Origin: Flavobacteriales bacterium UBA2669
Lineage (GTDB): Bacteria > Bacteroidota > Bacteroidia > Flavobacteriales_E > Vicingaceae
Assembly (NCBI GenBank): GCA_002359215.1
Contig: DEMN01000010.1
Location: 18,442 to 82,441 of the forward strand
Direction: 5' to 3'
Length of the DNA: 64,000 bases
Shown piece after piece: positions 1 through 7,479 of the stretch (the first letter of the stretch is position 1; each line of letters starts with the position of its first letter). Under the pieces are notes generated by a model. The model worked only from the letters and a program-made list of their open reading frames with translations, was not told where the DNA came from and ran no database searches. The position numbers and the translations under genes are program-made.

Positions 1-244
1 GTACATCTGTTTCAAATCTTTCGGCTTGTTTTTGCAATTGAATCATCATTTCAGGTCCGGTAACTCCATCAGGATAGCCGGGGAAGTTTTCTACTTCGTT
101 AGTTGTGGTAAGTTGACCACCCGGTTGCATTCCCATATACATTACGGGTTTTAAGTTTGCTCTTGCAGCGTAAATTGCAGCAGTATATCCCGCAGGACCT
201 GAGCCTATAATAAGGCATTTGATTTTTTCTATTGTTTCTGACAT
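1..244 (-). CDS. trxB: thioredoxin reductase, N-terminal part (runs off the window)
   Basis: The 81 visible residues begin [19 protein letters not shown] and carry the FAD-binding [15 protein letters not shown] fingerprint, followed by [17 protein letters not shown], the usual TrxB signature. Family knowledge: TrxB is a cytoplasmic FAD enzyme that passes electrons from NADPH to thioredoxin. The redox CxxC lies beyond the left edge and cannot be checked. The start is the ATG whose complement is at 242-244; it places the nucleotide-binding strand at the usual distance from the N-terminus. A TAATTTTG box on the minus strand at 276-283 is a possible -7 promoter element. Family certain, full length unknown. 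Confidence 0.93.
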   Translation of the reverse strand, partial: MSETIEKIKCLIIGSGPAGYTAAIYAARANLKPVMYMGMQPGGQLTTTNEVENFPGYPDGVTGPEMMIQLQKQAERFETDV

Positions 245-606
245 ATTGTGATATTGTATATTTTTTGTTTCTGCCCAAAATTATCATTCTTAAGATTAAA
301 AAAGAAGAATAAAAAACTTTTTTGGATAAACTATTAAAATCAAATAGATAGAACTTGTAAAACAATAGCTTAACTATTTTTTTATTGAAGCAACCAATTT
401 ATTTTTCAATACGTCTATATGTTATGAATATCTGCTTTTGAAAGTTATTCATGTTACCTTTTTCTTATCAAATTCCCCTTTATTTCGAAAGAAGTAAAGG
501 GGTTTTTAATTTTAATGATGTTTAACATCCATTTTAACTGCATTTATCTTGTTACTTTTTCATTAATTTTACACAATAAAGTTTTTCCAAATCTGTTAAA
601 GCAACT
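245..606. other. intergenic region between trxB and porZ
   Basis: This 362-base AT-rich region separates divergent genes. I see no supported protein gene. It holds a possible minus-strand -7 element for trxB (276-283) and a terminator-like hairpin facing the plus strand (475-508). No convincing plus-strand promoter with both elements was found for porZ; a TAATTTTA at 564-571 is the closest. Confidence 0.6.
475..508 (+). terminator. orphan Rho-independent terminator-like hairpin
   Basis: The arms CCCCTTTA (475-482) and TAAAGGGG (495-502) are perfectly complementary, with a 12-base loop and a T-rich tail (GGTTTTTAATTTT). The tail lies on the plus-strand side, so the hairpin would end a plus-strand transcript, yet no plus-strand gene precedes it in the window. 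It could be the end of a small RNA or a structure in the porZ leader. Confidence 0.5.
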
Positions 607-2916
607 ATGTTTTTTAATACCGTTAAAAAGTTACTTACTCTGGCAGTTAGCCTATTGCTTTTTATTGACCTCAGGGCTCAGGATATTCCTATTGGTTCTT
701 GGCGAGATCATTTGCCTTATAGTGATGCTATTTCAGTTAGTTACGGTAATCAAAAAGTGTATTGTGCGACTAATTCAGCTGTATTTATCTATTCTCAATT
801 GGATAATAGTGTTGAACGATTAAATTTAGTTAATGGATTATCGGATATAGGGCTGAGCAAAATCAAATATAATCCTTACAATCAAAGAGTAATTATTAGC
901 TATCAAAATGGAAATATTGATATTTTAGATACAGAAAACGCGATTACTAACATACCGTTTATTACTATGAGTGGTATAATGGGTTCTAAAAAAATTAATC
1001 ATATTTATTTAAAAAATCAATACGCTTATCTTTCTACCGATTTTGGAATTGTGGTGTTAGATACAGATAGAAAAGAAGTTGCCGATACTTATTTTTATGG
1101 TGCTTTGGGAGTAGACATGGTTACACATGCAGTAACTATGGATAACCAATATATCTATGCAGCTTCTGATGATGGTATTTTCTTTGCAGATTTTAACAAT
1201 CCTAACTTATCCAACTTTAATAATTGGAGTTTTTTGCCTGATTTAGGAAATAGAAAGTTCAGTAGTATCGTGTATTTTTCCAACATGTTGTTTGCTGTTA
1301 ATGATGCAGCTGTTAGTTTAGGAGATACCATATTTTTTAATCTTAACGGAGTATGGCAAAACTTTTCTACAATAGGTCAGGATGTAGAGAATTTACAGGT
1401 ATTATCGAGTAACAGATTAGCAGTTAATAAATTATATTCTACAGAGATTTTTGATGAAAATTTAATGCCTCTGAGAGAAATTTTTACTTATAACGGAGTT
1501 TCTAGCGTCTCTAATGAGGTAACACTCGATGCATCTGCTAATCTTTGGTTTGCCGATAATTTTAAAGGATTAGTAAAAGTTACACCAAGTAATGCTGTTG
1601 AATTTATAACTCCTGATGGTCCTTCCACATCAATTTCTTATGCTTTAGATATGCGAGATGATAATTTATGGATGGTTTCCGGTGGGTTTGTTAATCAGGT
1701 AAGTCAGAATAATATTAATCATAGAAAAGAAGGAACTTGGGTAAAATTTCCGCAAACCATACAAAATCCAGAAGGTGGTATTTTGGCCGGACTTGTTGCT
1801 GTTGCTATTCATCCAAAAAATATTGATAATGTATTTGTAGGTTCATGGTCTAATGGATTGATAGAATTAAATAACGACCAAGTTACTAGAGTATATAATG
1901 CCAGAAATTCCCCATTAGACAGTGTGTTTTTTGGGCCAACTCAAGTAGGAACCTTAAATTTTGATAGTGATGATAATTTGTGGGTGACAAGTTCATTTCC
2001 AAACAATAATAAATTATTACATGTAAAAGCAGCCGATAATAATTGGTATAGTTTTGCTTTTACAGGCAGTTCGGGAAGTTATTTTTCTAGTGCTTTAGTG
2101 GATAGAAATGATTATAAATGGATAGTTGAACCTATAAACAAACGTATTATCATTTTTGATGAAAATAAAACATTTAATATAACTACCGATGATAGAGTTA
2201 TTACCTTGGGAGGAAGTTCTAACACGGGAAATATTCCTGGAACAGCTATTTATTGTATTGAACAAGATTTAGAAGGTAAAATTTGGTTGGGAACCGATGA
2301 AGGTGTTGCTGTAATCTTTTCTCCTGATGCTGTTTTTGATGGAGAAGTTACTACCAATCAGATTTTTGTTGAACAAGATGGAAATGTAGAAATTCTGTTA
2401 GGTACAGAATCTGTAACAGCAATAGCTGTAGATGGAGCTGATAGAAAATGGTTTGGCACACAAAATTCCGGAGTATTTTTAATGAGTGCTGACGGTACAG
2501 AAGAGGTTTTTCATTTTACTGAAGATAATAGTCCGCTTTTTTCGAATCATATTTTAGATATAACTATTAACCACACTACAGGAGAAGTGTTTTTTGCGAC
2601 AAGTAAGGGGTTACTTTCTTATAAAAGCACTGCTACTGAAGCCTTAGACGATTACGAATTGTTTGTTTATCCTAATCCTGTAAAACCTGATTTTAATGGA
2701 ACAATAGCCATTAGGGGAATGGTGGTAAATTCAAATGTAAAAATTACAGATATTGAAGGTAACATTGTTTATGAAACTACTTCGTTAGGTGGTCAAGCAA
2801 TTTGGGATGGTAAAAACATTAATGGAGAACGAGTAAAATCTGGTGTTTATATGGTTTTTGCTAATAGTGAAGATGGTAGCCAGAAGAAAGCGGGTAAAAT
2901 CCTTATACTTAATTAG
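607..2916 (+). CDS. porZ: type IX secretion protein PorZ (beta-propeller, CTD-bearing)
   Basis: The 769-residue product has a signal peptide (about 1-25, ending LRAQ), then the motif IGSWRDHLPY typical of PorZ, two regions of propeller-like repeats rich in LWFADN/IWLGTDEGV/KWFGTQNSG segments, and a C-terminal T9SS sorting domain starting near YPNPV (residue 688) and ending GVYMVFAN...ILIL. Family knowledge: in Porphyromonas PorZ is an outer-surface subunit of the T9SS attachment complex that delivers anionic LPS to the sortase PorU. Length (about 770) and the position next to recO match PorZ genes of other Bacteroidota. An alternative label would be a generic two-component-regulator-propeller protein. 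Confidence 0.82.
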   Translation: MFFNTVKKLLTLAVSLLLFIDLRAQDIPIGSWRDHLPYSDAISVSYGNQKVYCATNSAVFIYSQLDNSVERLNLVNGLSDIGLSKIKYNPYNQRVIISYQNGNIDILDTENAITNIPFITMSGIMGSKKINHIYLKNQYAYLSTDFGIVVLDTDRKEVADTYFYGALGVDMVTHAVTMDNQYIYAASDDGIFFADFNNPNLSNFNNWSFLPDLGNRKFSSIVYFSNMLFAVNDAAVSLGDTIFFNLNGVWQNFSTIGQDVENLQVLSSNRLAVNKLYSTEIFDENLMPLREIFTYNGVSSVSNEVTLDASANLWFADNFKGLVKVTPSNAVEFITPDGPSTSISYALDMRDDNLWMVSGGFVNQVSQNNINHRKEGTWVKFPQTIQNPEGGILAGLVAVAIHPKNIDNVFVGSWSNGLIELNNDQVTRVYNARNSPLDSVFFGPTQVGTLNFDSDDNLWVTSSFPNNNKLLHVKAADNNWYSFAFTGSSGSYFSSALVDRNDYKWIVEPINKRIIIFDENKTFNITTDDRVITLGGSSNTGNIPGTAIYCIEQDLEGKIWLGTDEGVAVIFSPDAVFDGEVTTNQIFVEQDGNVEILLGTESVTAIAVDGADRKWFGTQNSGVFLMSADGTEEVFHFTEDNSPLFSNHILDITINHTTGEVFFATSKGLLSYKSTATEALDDYELFVYPNPVKPDFNGTIAIRGMVVNSNVKITDIEGNIVYETTSLGGQAIWDGKNINGERVKSGVYMVFANSEDGSQKKAGKILILN

Positions 2917-2935
2917 GTTAGAAGTCGGAAGACTG
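2917..2935. repeat. short intergenic phrase of the GAAGTCGGAAGACTG type
   Basis: The bases just after porZ include GAAGTCGGAAGACTG, a word resembling the short degenerate intergenic phrases common in Bacteroidota genomes. Other phrases with the same flavour occur at 6039-6104, 46570-46640 and 59488-59517 in this window. Function is unknown. Confidence 0.35.
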
Positions 2936-2977
2936 AACAATTGATAAATAATAAATAATAAACAACTTCAACCCCAT

Positions 2978-3709
2978 ATGCTCCACACCACTAAAGGAAT
3001 AGTAATTCATCAGTTTAAGTATGGCGAAAAAAGTATTATTGCCAAAATTTATACTGAAAAATTCGGATTGCAGTCTTATATCATTAATGGGGTAAGAAGT
3101 AAAAAATCAGCTAATAAATTTGCTTATTTACAACCTCTGTCATTAGTTGATGTAAATGCTTATCACAAAGAAAATAAAGGATTACAACAACTTAAAGACA
3201 TTAAGTTAGATGTTCCTTTTCGGGACATTCCTTTTAACGTTTATAAAGGCAGTATTGCTTTTTTTATTGCAGAGGTTATTTATAAAACCATTAGAGAAGA
3301 GGAACCAAATAGCGATTTGTTTCATTTTTTATATCATAGCGTTCAGGTGTTGGATGTAACCGAAAAAAATTATGCTAATTTTCATATTTATTTTTTAACA
3401 CTTTTTGCCAAATACTTAGGATTTCCGCCACAAGTAAACACTAAATTAAACGCAGAAAATAAATATTTCGATTTGCAAGAAGGTATGTTTTTACCCATAA
3501 AGCCTTTTCATCCAGCATATATAGATTCAGAAGCATCGAAAATAGTGTTAGGTATTATTCAATACCATTATCAAGAAATTGAAAATACCGTTATCAATAA
3601 TAAATTAAGGGCAAGCCTATTACAAGCGTTATTGGATTTCTATAAAATCCACGCAGTAAATTTTGATGCCTTAAAAACGAAAGAGGTGCTGGAGGAATTA
3701 TTTGTTTAA
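2978..3709 (+). CDS. recO: DNA repair protein RecO
   Basis: The 243-residue protein begins MLHTTKGIVIHQFKYGEKSIIAKIYTEKFG, the RecO OB-fold start (TxGIVL...Y.E...I..ifTe..G), followed by the SxKSANK-type basic segment and the helical C-terminal domain with the FLTLFAKYLGFPPQ motif. RecO loads RecA on SSB-coated single-stranded DNA together with RecR in the RecFOR pathway. The C-terminal zinc-binding cysteines of some RecO proteins are absent, as is usual in Bacteroidota. It lies 61 bp after porZ and 2 bp before dgkA, so it is probably cotranscribed with both. Confidence 0.93.
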   Translation: MLHTTKGIVIHQFKYGEKSIIAKIYTEKFGLQSYIINGVRSKKSANKFAYLQPLSLVDVNAYHKENKGLQQLKDIKLDVPFRDIPFNVYKGSIAFFIAEVIYKTIREEEPNSDLFHFLYHSVQVLDVTEKNYANFHIYFLTLFAKYLGFPPQVNTKLNAENKYFDLQEGMFLPIKPFHPAYIDSEASKIVLGIIQYHYQEIENTVINNKLRASLLQALLDFYKIHAVNFDALKTKEVLEELFV

Positions 3710-3711
3710 TT

Positions 3712-4055
3712 ATGCGAAGAATAAAAAGCTTTATACACGCATTTAATGGGTTAAAGATAGCTTTTAAAGAAGAGCCTAACTTTAAATTCATGTTATAGCA
3801 ACAATAATGGTTATTGCTGCCGGATTGTATTTTAAGCTATCAACAACAGAATGGTTGGCAATAATCATTGTTATCGGATTAGTTTTGCTTACAGAATTAC
3901 TAAATACCGCCATTGAAAATATAGCTGATTTTATTTCACCGGAAAGACACGAAAAAATTAAAATGACAAAAGACATTGCAGCAGCAGCCGTTTTAATAAG
4001 TGCTATAGTTGCTTTGGTGGTAGGAATGCTGATTTTTGTTCCTAAAGTTTTTTAA
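3712..4055 (+). pseudogene. dgkA: diacylglycerol kinase (DgkA-type), one-base frameshift
   Basis: The first frame reads MRRIKSFIHAFNGLKIAFKE up to FKFML and stops at 3793-3795; the rest (from HVIATIMVIAAGLYFKL) continues in another frame to 4055. Together they give a full DgkA-type membrane protein of about 114 residues with the conserved ELLNTAIENIADF and KDIAAAAVL motifs and three membrane helices. DgkA phosphorylates diacylglycerol or undecaprenol. The break is at TTTAAATTCAT (3781-3791); one additional A (TTTAAAATTCAT) would restore a reading frame with K-I-H-V, the family's usual sequence. The cause may be a real mutation or a base lost in sequencing. As written the gene is interrupted. 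Confidence 0.82.
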
Positions 4056-4063
4056 TATTGGAT

Positions 4064-4531
4064 TTATTTGTCTTTTTCTAATAACCACCATTTTTTTATT
4101 TCCTTTCTTTTTTTACGATTATATTTTGGACAAATAAGAAATTCGTCAGGGAATTCTTTTTTAGATTTGTAAACTTCAATCAATCTGATAGCGTGGTCGC
4201 CAATTGTTGACCTACCTTTTGGAACGAATGAAGCATTGATGTTAAAAATACATTTTGCATCCTGCTTAGAATCAATCAAGCTCATAAGGAATTCAACATC
4301 AGATTTTTTTATCCAATTTGAATCAGCAGTTCCACTAACCAAAAGAACGGATATTTCATCTTTCTTCCTTTCGTTTACTATAAGAGCTTCAATAAACTCA
4401 ATTACTGTAATATCTCCAATGTTAACTTGAGCATCATTTTTTAAACTATCATAGTTTGATGAAGCGTTTTGAGAGTATAAAGAAGAAAGAAAAAATATCT
4501 TCACAACAAATATATAAAATAGTTTTTTCAT
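4064..4531 (-). CDS. small exported protein of unknown function
   Basis: The 155-residue product starts MKKLFYIFVVKIFFLSSLYSQ, a clear Sec signal peptide of about 21 residues. The frame is open further upstream to 4717, but that stretch overlaps the end of the SDR gene and would bury the signal peptide, so I chose the ATG at 4531. The mature part is mixed alpha/beta by eye and basic at the end (YNRKKRKEIKKWW). I recognise no family. It faces dgkA across an 8-bp gap and follows the SDR gene on the same strand. It is likely periplasmic. Confidence 0.65.
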   Translation of the reverse strand: MKKLFYIFVVKIFFLSSLYSQNASSNYDSLKNDAQVNIGDITVIEFIEALIVNERKKDEISVLLVSGTADSNWIKKSDVEFLMSLIDSKQDAKCIFNINASFVPKGRSTIGDHAIRLIEVYKSKKEFPDEFLICPKYNRKKRKEIKKWWLLEKDK

Positions 4532-4589
4532 TTTTATAGGTATGTTCTTAGCAAATATGTGGATAAATTTTTTTAGAGCTGTTTTTTCC

Positions 4590-5294
4590 TCAAGGTGTAT
4601 CCACTGATACAGGAATAACTTTTCCGTTGATGAGAACAGGTTGTTGAGTAGTAAAATCAAAAATAAATTTAGCCATTTCTTCCGCAGTAGTTTGTGCTTT
4701 AAAACCAGGGAAAGCATTATTAAGCATTTCTGTCTGCACCGAGCCTAATGCCAAGCAATTTACAAATACATTTTTACCTTTATATTCTTCTGCCAAGCAC
4801 TCGGTTAAATTGGCCAAAGCAGCTTTTGAGGTACTATAAGCAGCCAATCCCGGGAATTTTACCGAACCTTGAAATCCACCCATGCTGCCAATGTTAACTA
4901 CATGACATTTTTTTGTTGCATCAAGATGAGCAAATACACTTTGTAAAAGTAACATAGGAGCAAAAACATTTACTTGGAAAGTATGCTGAATAGTTTGCAT
5001 ATCTGTTTTTTCAAAAGGAACATGAGCTAAAAATCCCGCATTATTGATGACAATATCAATGTGTTGATGTTCTTTTAAAATAACATTTAATGGTATTTGA
5101 AAATCAGGTTGACTTAAATCTACTTTATAAACATGAATAGATTTTTGATATGTTTTAGTACAAAAATTTTGCAAGTTTTTCAGTAATTTGATGTCTCTTG
5201 CCAAAGCAATAATAGTGGCATCTGTATGGGCTGCAAAGTGTTTCACTAAAGCAGCACCAACTCCCTTGCTTGCTCCTGTTATTAATACATTCAT
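4590..5294 (-). CDS. SDR-family NAD(P)-dependent oxidoreductase
   Basis: The 234-residue protein is a classical short-chain dehydrogenase: the cofactor motif TGASKGVGAAL near residue 5, the NNAG motif (INNAGFLAH), a catalytic serine in the IGSMGGF segment, and YSTSK with the catalytic Tyr and Lys. Substrate cannot be told from sequence. Its start overlaps the last 4 bp of the upstream NlpC/P60 gene, which indicates translational coupling. It is cytoplasmic, as no signal peptide is visible. Confidence 0.9.
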   Translation of the reverse strand: MNVLITGASKGVGAALVKHFAAHTDATIIALARDIKLLKNLQNFCTKTYQKSIHVYKVDLSQPDFQIPLNVILKEHQHIDIVINNAGFLAHVPFEKTDMQTIQHTFQVNVFAPMLLLQSVFAHLDATKKCHVVNIGSMGGFQGSVKFPGLAAYSTSKAALANLTECLAEEYKGKNVFVNCLALGSVQTEMLNNAFPGFKAQTTAEEMAKFIFDFTTQQPVLINGKVIPVSVDTP

Positions 5295-5923
5295 TCTAAT
5301 CGCCCTCCAGTTTTAAAATGTTTGGCATAATAAGGATGTTCTAAATTTGAAATAATTACCCCTTTAGAAGTGCTAGCATGCACAAATCTATTGTTGGTTA
5401 AATAAACACCTACATGATCAACTTTATTACTTCTTATTGAGAAAAAAACAAAATCACCTTCACTAAGTTCATTTTTAGAAACACTTTTAGCAACAGTTGC
5501 AATATCGGAAGATGAACGAGGCAATTCTTTATTAAATACTTTATTGTAAAGCATATTGGTAAAGCCTGAGCAATCTACGCCTTTTTTGGTAGTTCCACCA
5601 TATTTGTATTTAACCCCTAGCCACTCATCTATAAAAGCATATAGTTCAATAAGCTCTAACTCTTTAGGAGCAGCTTCTAATAATTCAGCGTATTTGGTTT
5701 TAAGTTCTAATTCTTCTTCAGATAAAATTGGTTCAGCAACTGCAGTTTCTTCTTTTGTTTCATCAGTTTCTTCTAATTCATCAAATACAATAGTTACAGC
5801 AGATGTATTGTTTTTTGTGGTGGTTTTCTTTTTTTCGGGAAGTGGTTGAGTAGTTTTACAACTCCACAATACAAATGTAGCAAGTAAAAGGTATAAACGA
5901 TATTGATGTTGCGATGAGTACAT
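5291..5923 (-). CDS. NlpC/P60-family peptidoglycan hydrolase, lipoprotein
   Basis: The 210-residue product has a lipobox (VLWSC, Cys22), a low-complexity Thr/Glu-rich linker (about 30-95), and a C-terminal NlpC/P60 domain. The catalytic residues are visible: Cys118 in GVDCSGF, His170 in DHVGVYL and His182 in FVHAST. Such enzymes cleave D-Glu-diamino acid bonds in murein peptides. The lipid anchor places it in the periplasm facing the wall. The downstream SDR gene overlaps it by 4 bp, so the two form an operon. The reason for pairing with an oxidoreductase is unclear. Confidence 0.9.
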   Translation of the reverse strand: MYSSQHQYRLYLLLATFVLWSCKTTQPLPEKKKTTTKNNTSAVTIVFDELEETDETKEETAVAEPILSEEELELKTKYAELLEAAPKELELIELYAFIDEWLGVKYKYGGTTKKGVDCSGFTNMLYNKVFNKELPRSSSDIATVAKSVSKNELSEGDFVFFSIRSNKVDHVGVYLTNNRFVHASTSKGVIISNLEHPYYAKHFKTGGRLE

Positions 5924-6038
5924 TATAAAATTAAATTGAAACTACACAAAAATAATGTTAATCTGAGTTAGTTGTGTTTAAAATAAAAAGTGGTTTTAAA
6001 CAATGAGTTATTGATAGACTGTATTGGTTATCAGTTTT

Positions 6039-6104
6039 CAGTCTACAGTCTACAGTTCAAAGTAATCATAACGTTCAATCCTCAAACTTGAAACCTTAAA
6101 CCCC
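6039..6104. repeat. intergenic heptamer repeat and degenerate phrase
   Basis: CAGTCTA is repeated at 6039-6045 and 6046-6052, followed by the related CAGTTCA at 6053-6059 and then by CTCAAACTTGAAACCTTAAACC-like text. It lies in the 181-bp gap between tolC and the NlpC gene. It resembles the phrase-like intergenic sequences seen elsewhere in the window. I see no gene in the rest of the gap. Confidence 0.4.
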
Positions 6105-7421
6105 TTAATCCATATAAGTACTCAACACTGTCCCGGAAAGTCTGTTTAGACTAATTTCTATTGCTTTTGAAGCCAATTGCAATTGCATTAACATCAGTTC
6201 GGCATTTAGTAAAGTTAATTGCGTTAGACGAAAATCATAACCATTTATAGCTCCTTTTTTTAATTGTTCTGAGGCAGTTTCATATACTTTTTGCATGGTA
6301 ACTACATTGCTTTTTGCCAATGTTATTCTTTCGCCTAAAGAAACGTGTTCGTTATAAAGTTTTAATACATCAGCATTAATATTTTGAGTAACATCTTGTT
6401 TGGTTAATTGAGAATTTTCAGCAAAAATTTTAGTGTTTTTGATTTCTCGGTTTACTGCTCCACCATTAAACAGATTAAAACTTACACTTACGCCAACAGT
6501 TGGTCCGTAGTTTTGATTAGAGCTAAAAAAACCTACTTCCGAAAAAGTTTTTGAATACTGATAACCGGCAAACAAATCTATTTTAGGGTAGCGATTGGCT
6601 TTGGAAATACGTAACTCTGTTTCAGCAATTAACTCTTGTAGACGTTGTTGCTCCAATTGATTATTGCTGCTTTCTACCATTTTAGAGAGTTCTTCTTTTA
6701 CAGGAATTGGTAGCAAAGTAAAGTCTTCACTAGAAATGCTAAGATCTTTTTCTAAATCATTACTTAAAATTCGGTTCAATTCAATTTCAAGGTTTTTAAT
6801 AGTATTTTGTTGATTCAATAACATAATACTATCTGTTTGATAATCTACCAAGGCTTGCCCGAAAGCCATAGCAGTACTCGAGCCAATTTCTTTTCTTTTT
6901 TGCTCTAAATTTAATCTGAAACGAGAAATATTAAGCGTTTGCTGATAATGTTTTAGTAATTGCGATTCATAAGACAGCTGATGATAAACCATCACGATAT
7001 CTGAAACAGTTTGTTCTATGTAAAATTTAGAATTGAGTTCTCCTAATTGTTCTAAATATCCTAACTGATTTTTTTTTGCATAAACGCTAAAACCATTAAA
7101 GATAGTCCAGTTGGCTAAAACAGATAAGTTTACATTAGTATTTTTAGCATTACTACCTTCTCTAATCGAACCATCAGCAAACTCTTGTCGGGTATTGTTA
7201 AAAGAAGTGGAATAGGCACCATCCAAACTAACTGTTGGTAATTGCCCGGCATTGCCCATCGTGTTGTTATTAGCCGCAACTTGAGCTTCATTTTTCAACA
7301 CTCTTATTTGATAGTTGTTAGCCAAAGCAATATTAATCAACTCTTGCAATGTTTGTGCATTTGCTAAAGAGCTAAAGCTTACTAAAACAACTATATTAAT
7401 ATTAATTAAAATCCTTTTCAT
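6105..7421 (-). CDS. TolC-family outer-membrane efflux protein
   Basis: The 438-residue product begins MKRILININIVVLVSFSSLANAQ, a signal peptide, followed by TLQELINIALANNYQIRVLKNE, the standard TolC/OEP opening, and two long helical repeats with the NLFNGG turn. The open frame extends to 7499, but that would overlap the RND gene and hide the signal peptide, so I place the start at 7421. It is the outer-membrane channel of the tripartite pump encoded upstream on the same strand (MarR, adaptor, RND pump, channel). Drug or substrate range cannot be inferred. Confidence 0.92.
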   Translation of the reverse strand: MKRILININIVVLVSFSSLANAQTLQELINIALANNYQIRVLKNEAQVAANNNTMGNAGQLPTVSLDGAYSTSFNNTRQEFADGSIREGSNAKNTNVNLSVLANWTIFNGFSVYAKKNQLGYLEQLGELNSKFYIEQTVSDIVMVYHQLSYESQLLKHYQQTLNISRFRLNLEQKRKEIGSSTAMAFGQALVDYQTDSIMLLNQQNTIKNLEIELNRILSNDLEKDLSISSEDFTLLPIPVKEELSKMVESSNNQLEQQRLQELIAETELRISKANRYPKIDLFAGYQYSKTFSEVGFFSSNQNYGPTVGVSVSFNLFNGGAVNREIKNTKIFAENSQLTKQDVTQNINADVLKLYNEHVSLGERITLAKSNVVTMQKVYETASEQLKKGAINGYDFRLTQLTLLNAELMLMQLQLASKAIEISLNRLSGTVLSTYMD

Positions 7422-7479
7422 CTGAATATTTTCAGTTTTTAATAAATCGGTCAGATGGAACCTCTTATTTTTATTATGA

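Noticed and set aside
99..365. ORF of 88 codons on the minus strand overlapping the trxB start
   Set aside because: It is in another frame over the clear TrxB N-terminus and upstream AT-rich DNA, with no domain.
515..823. Plus-strand ORF of 102 codons over the porZ start
   Set aside because: Overlaps the PorZ signal peptide and N-terminus in another frame; composition is that of a shadow.
3781..3795. Programmed -1 frameshift in dgkA
   Set aside because: The zero-frame codons TTT AAA do not allow good re-pairing after a -1 slip, there is no downstream structure, and DgkA-type kinases are not known to use recoding. A missing A explains it better.
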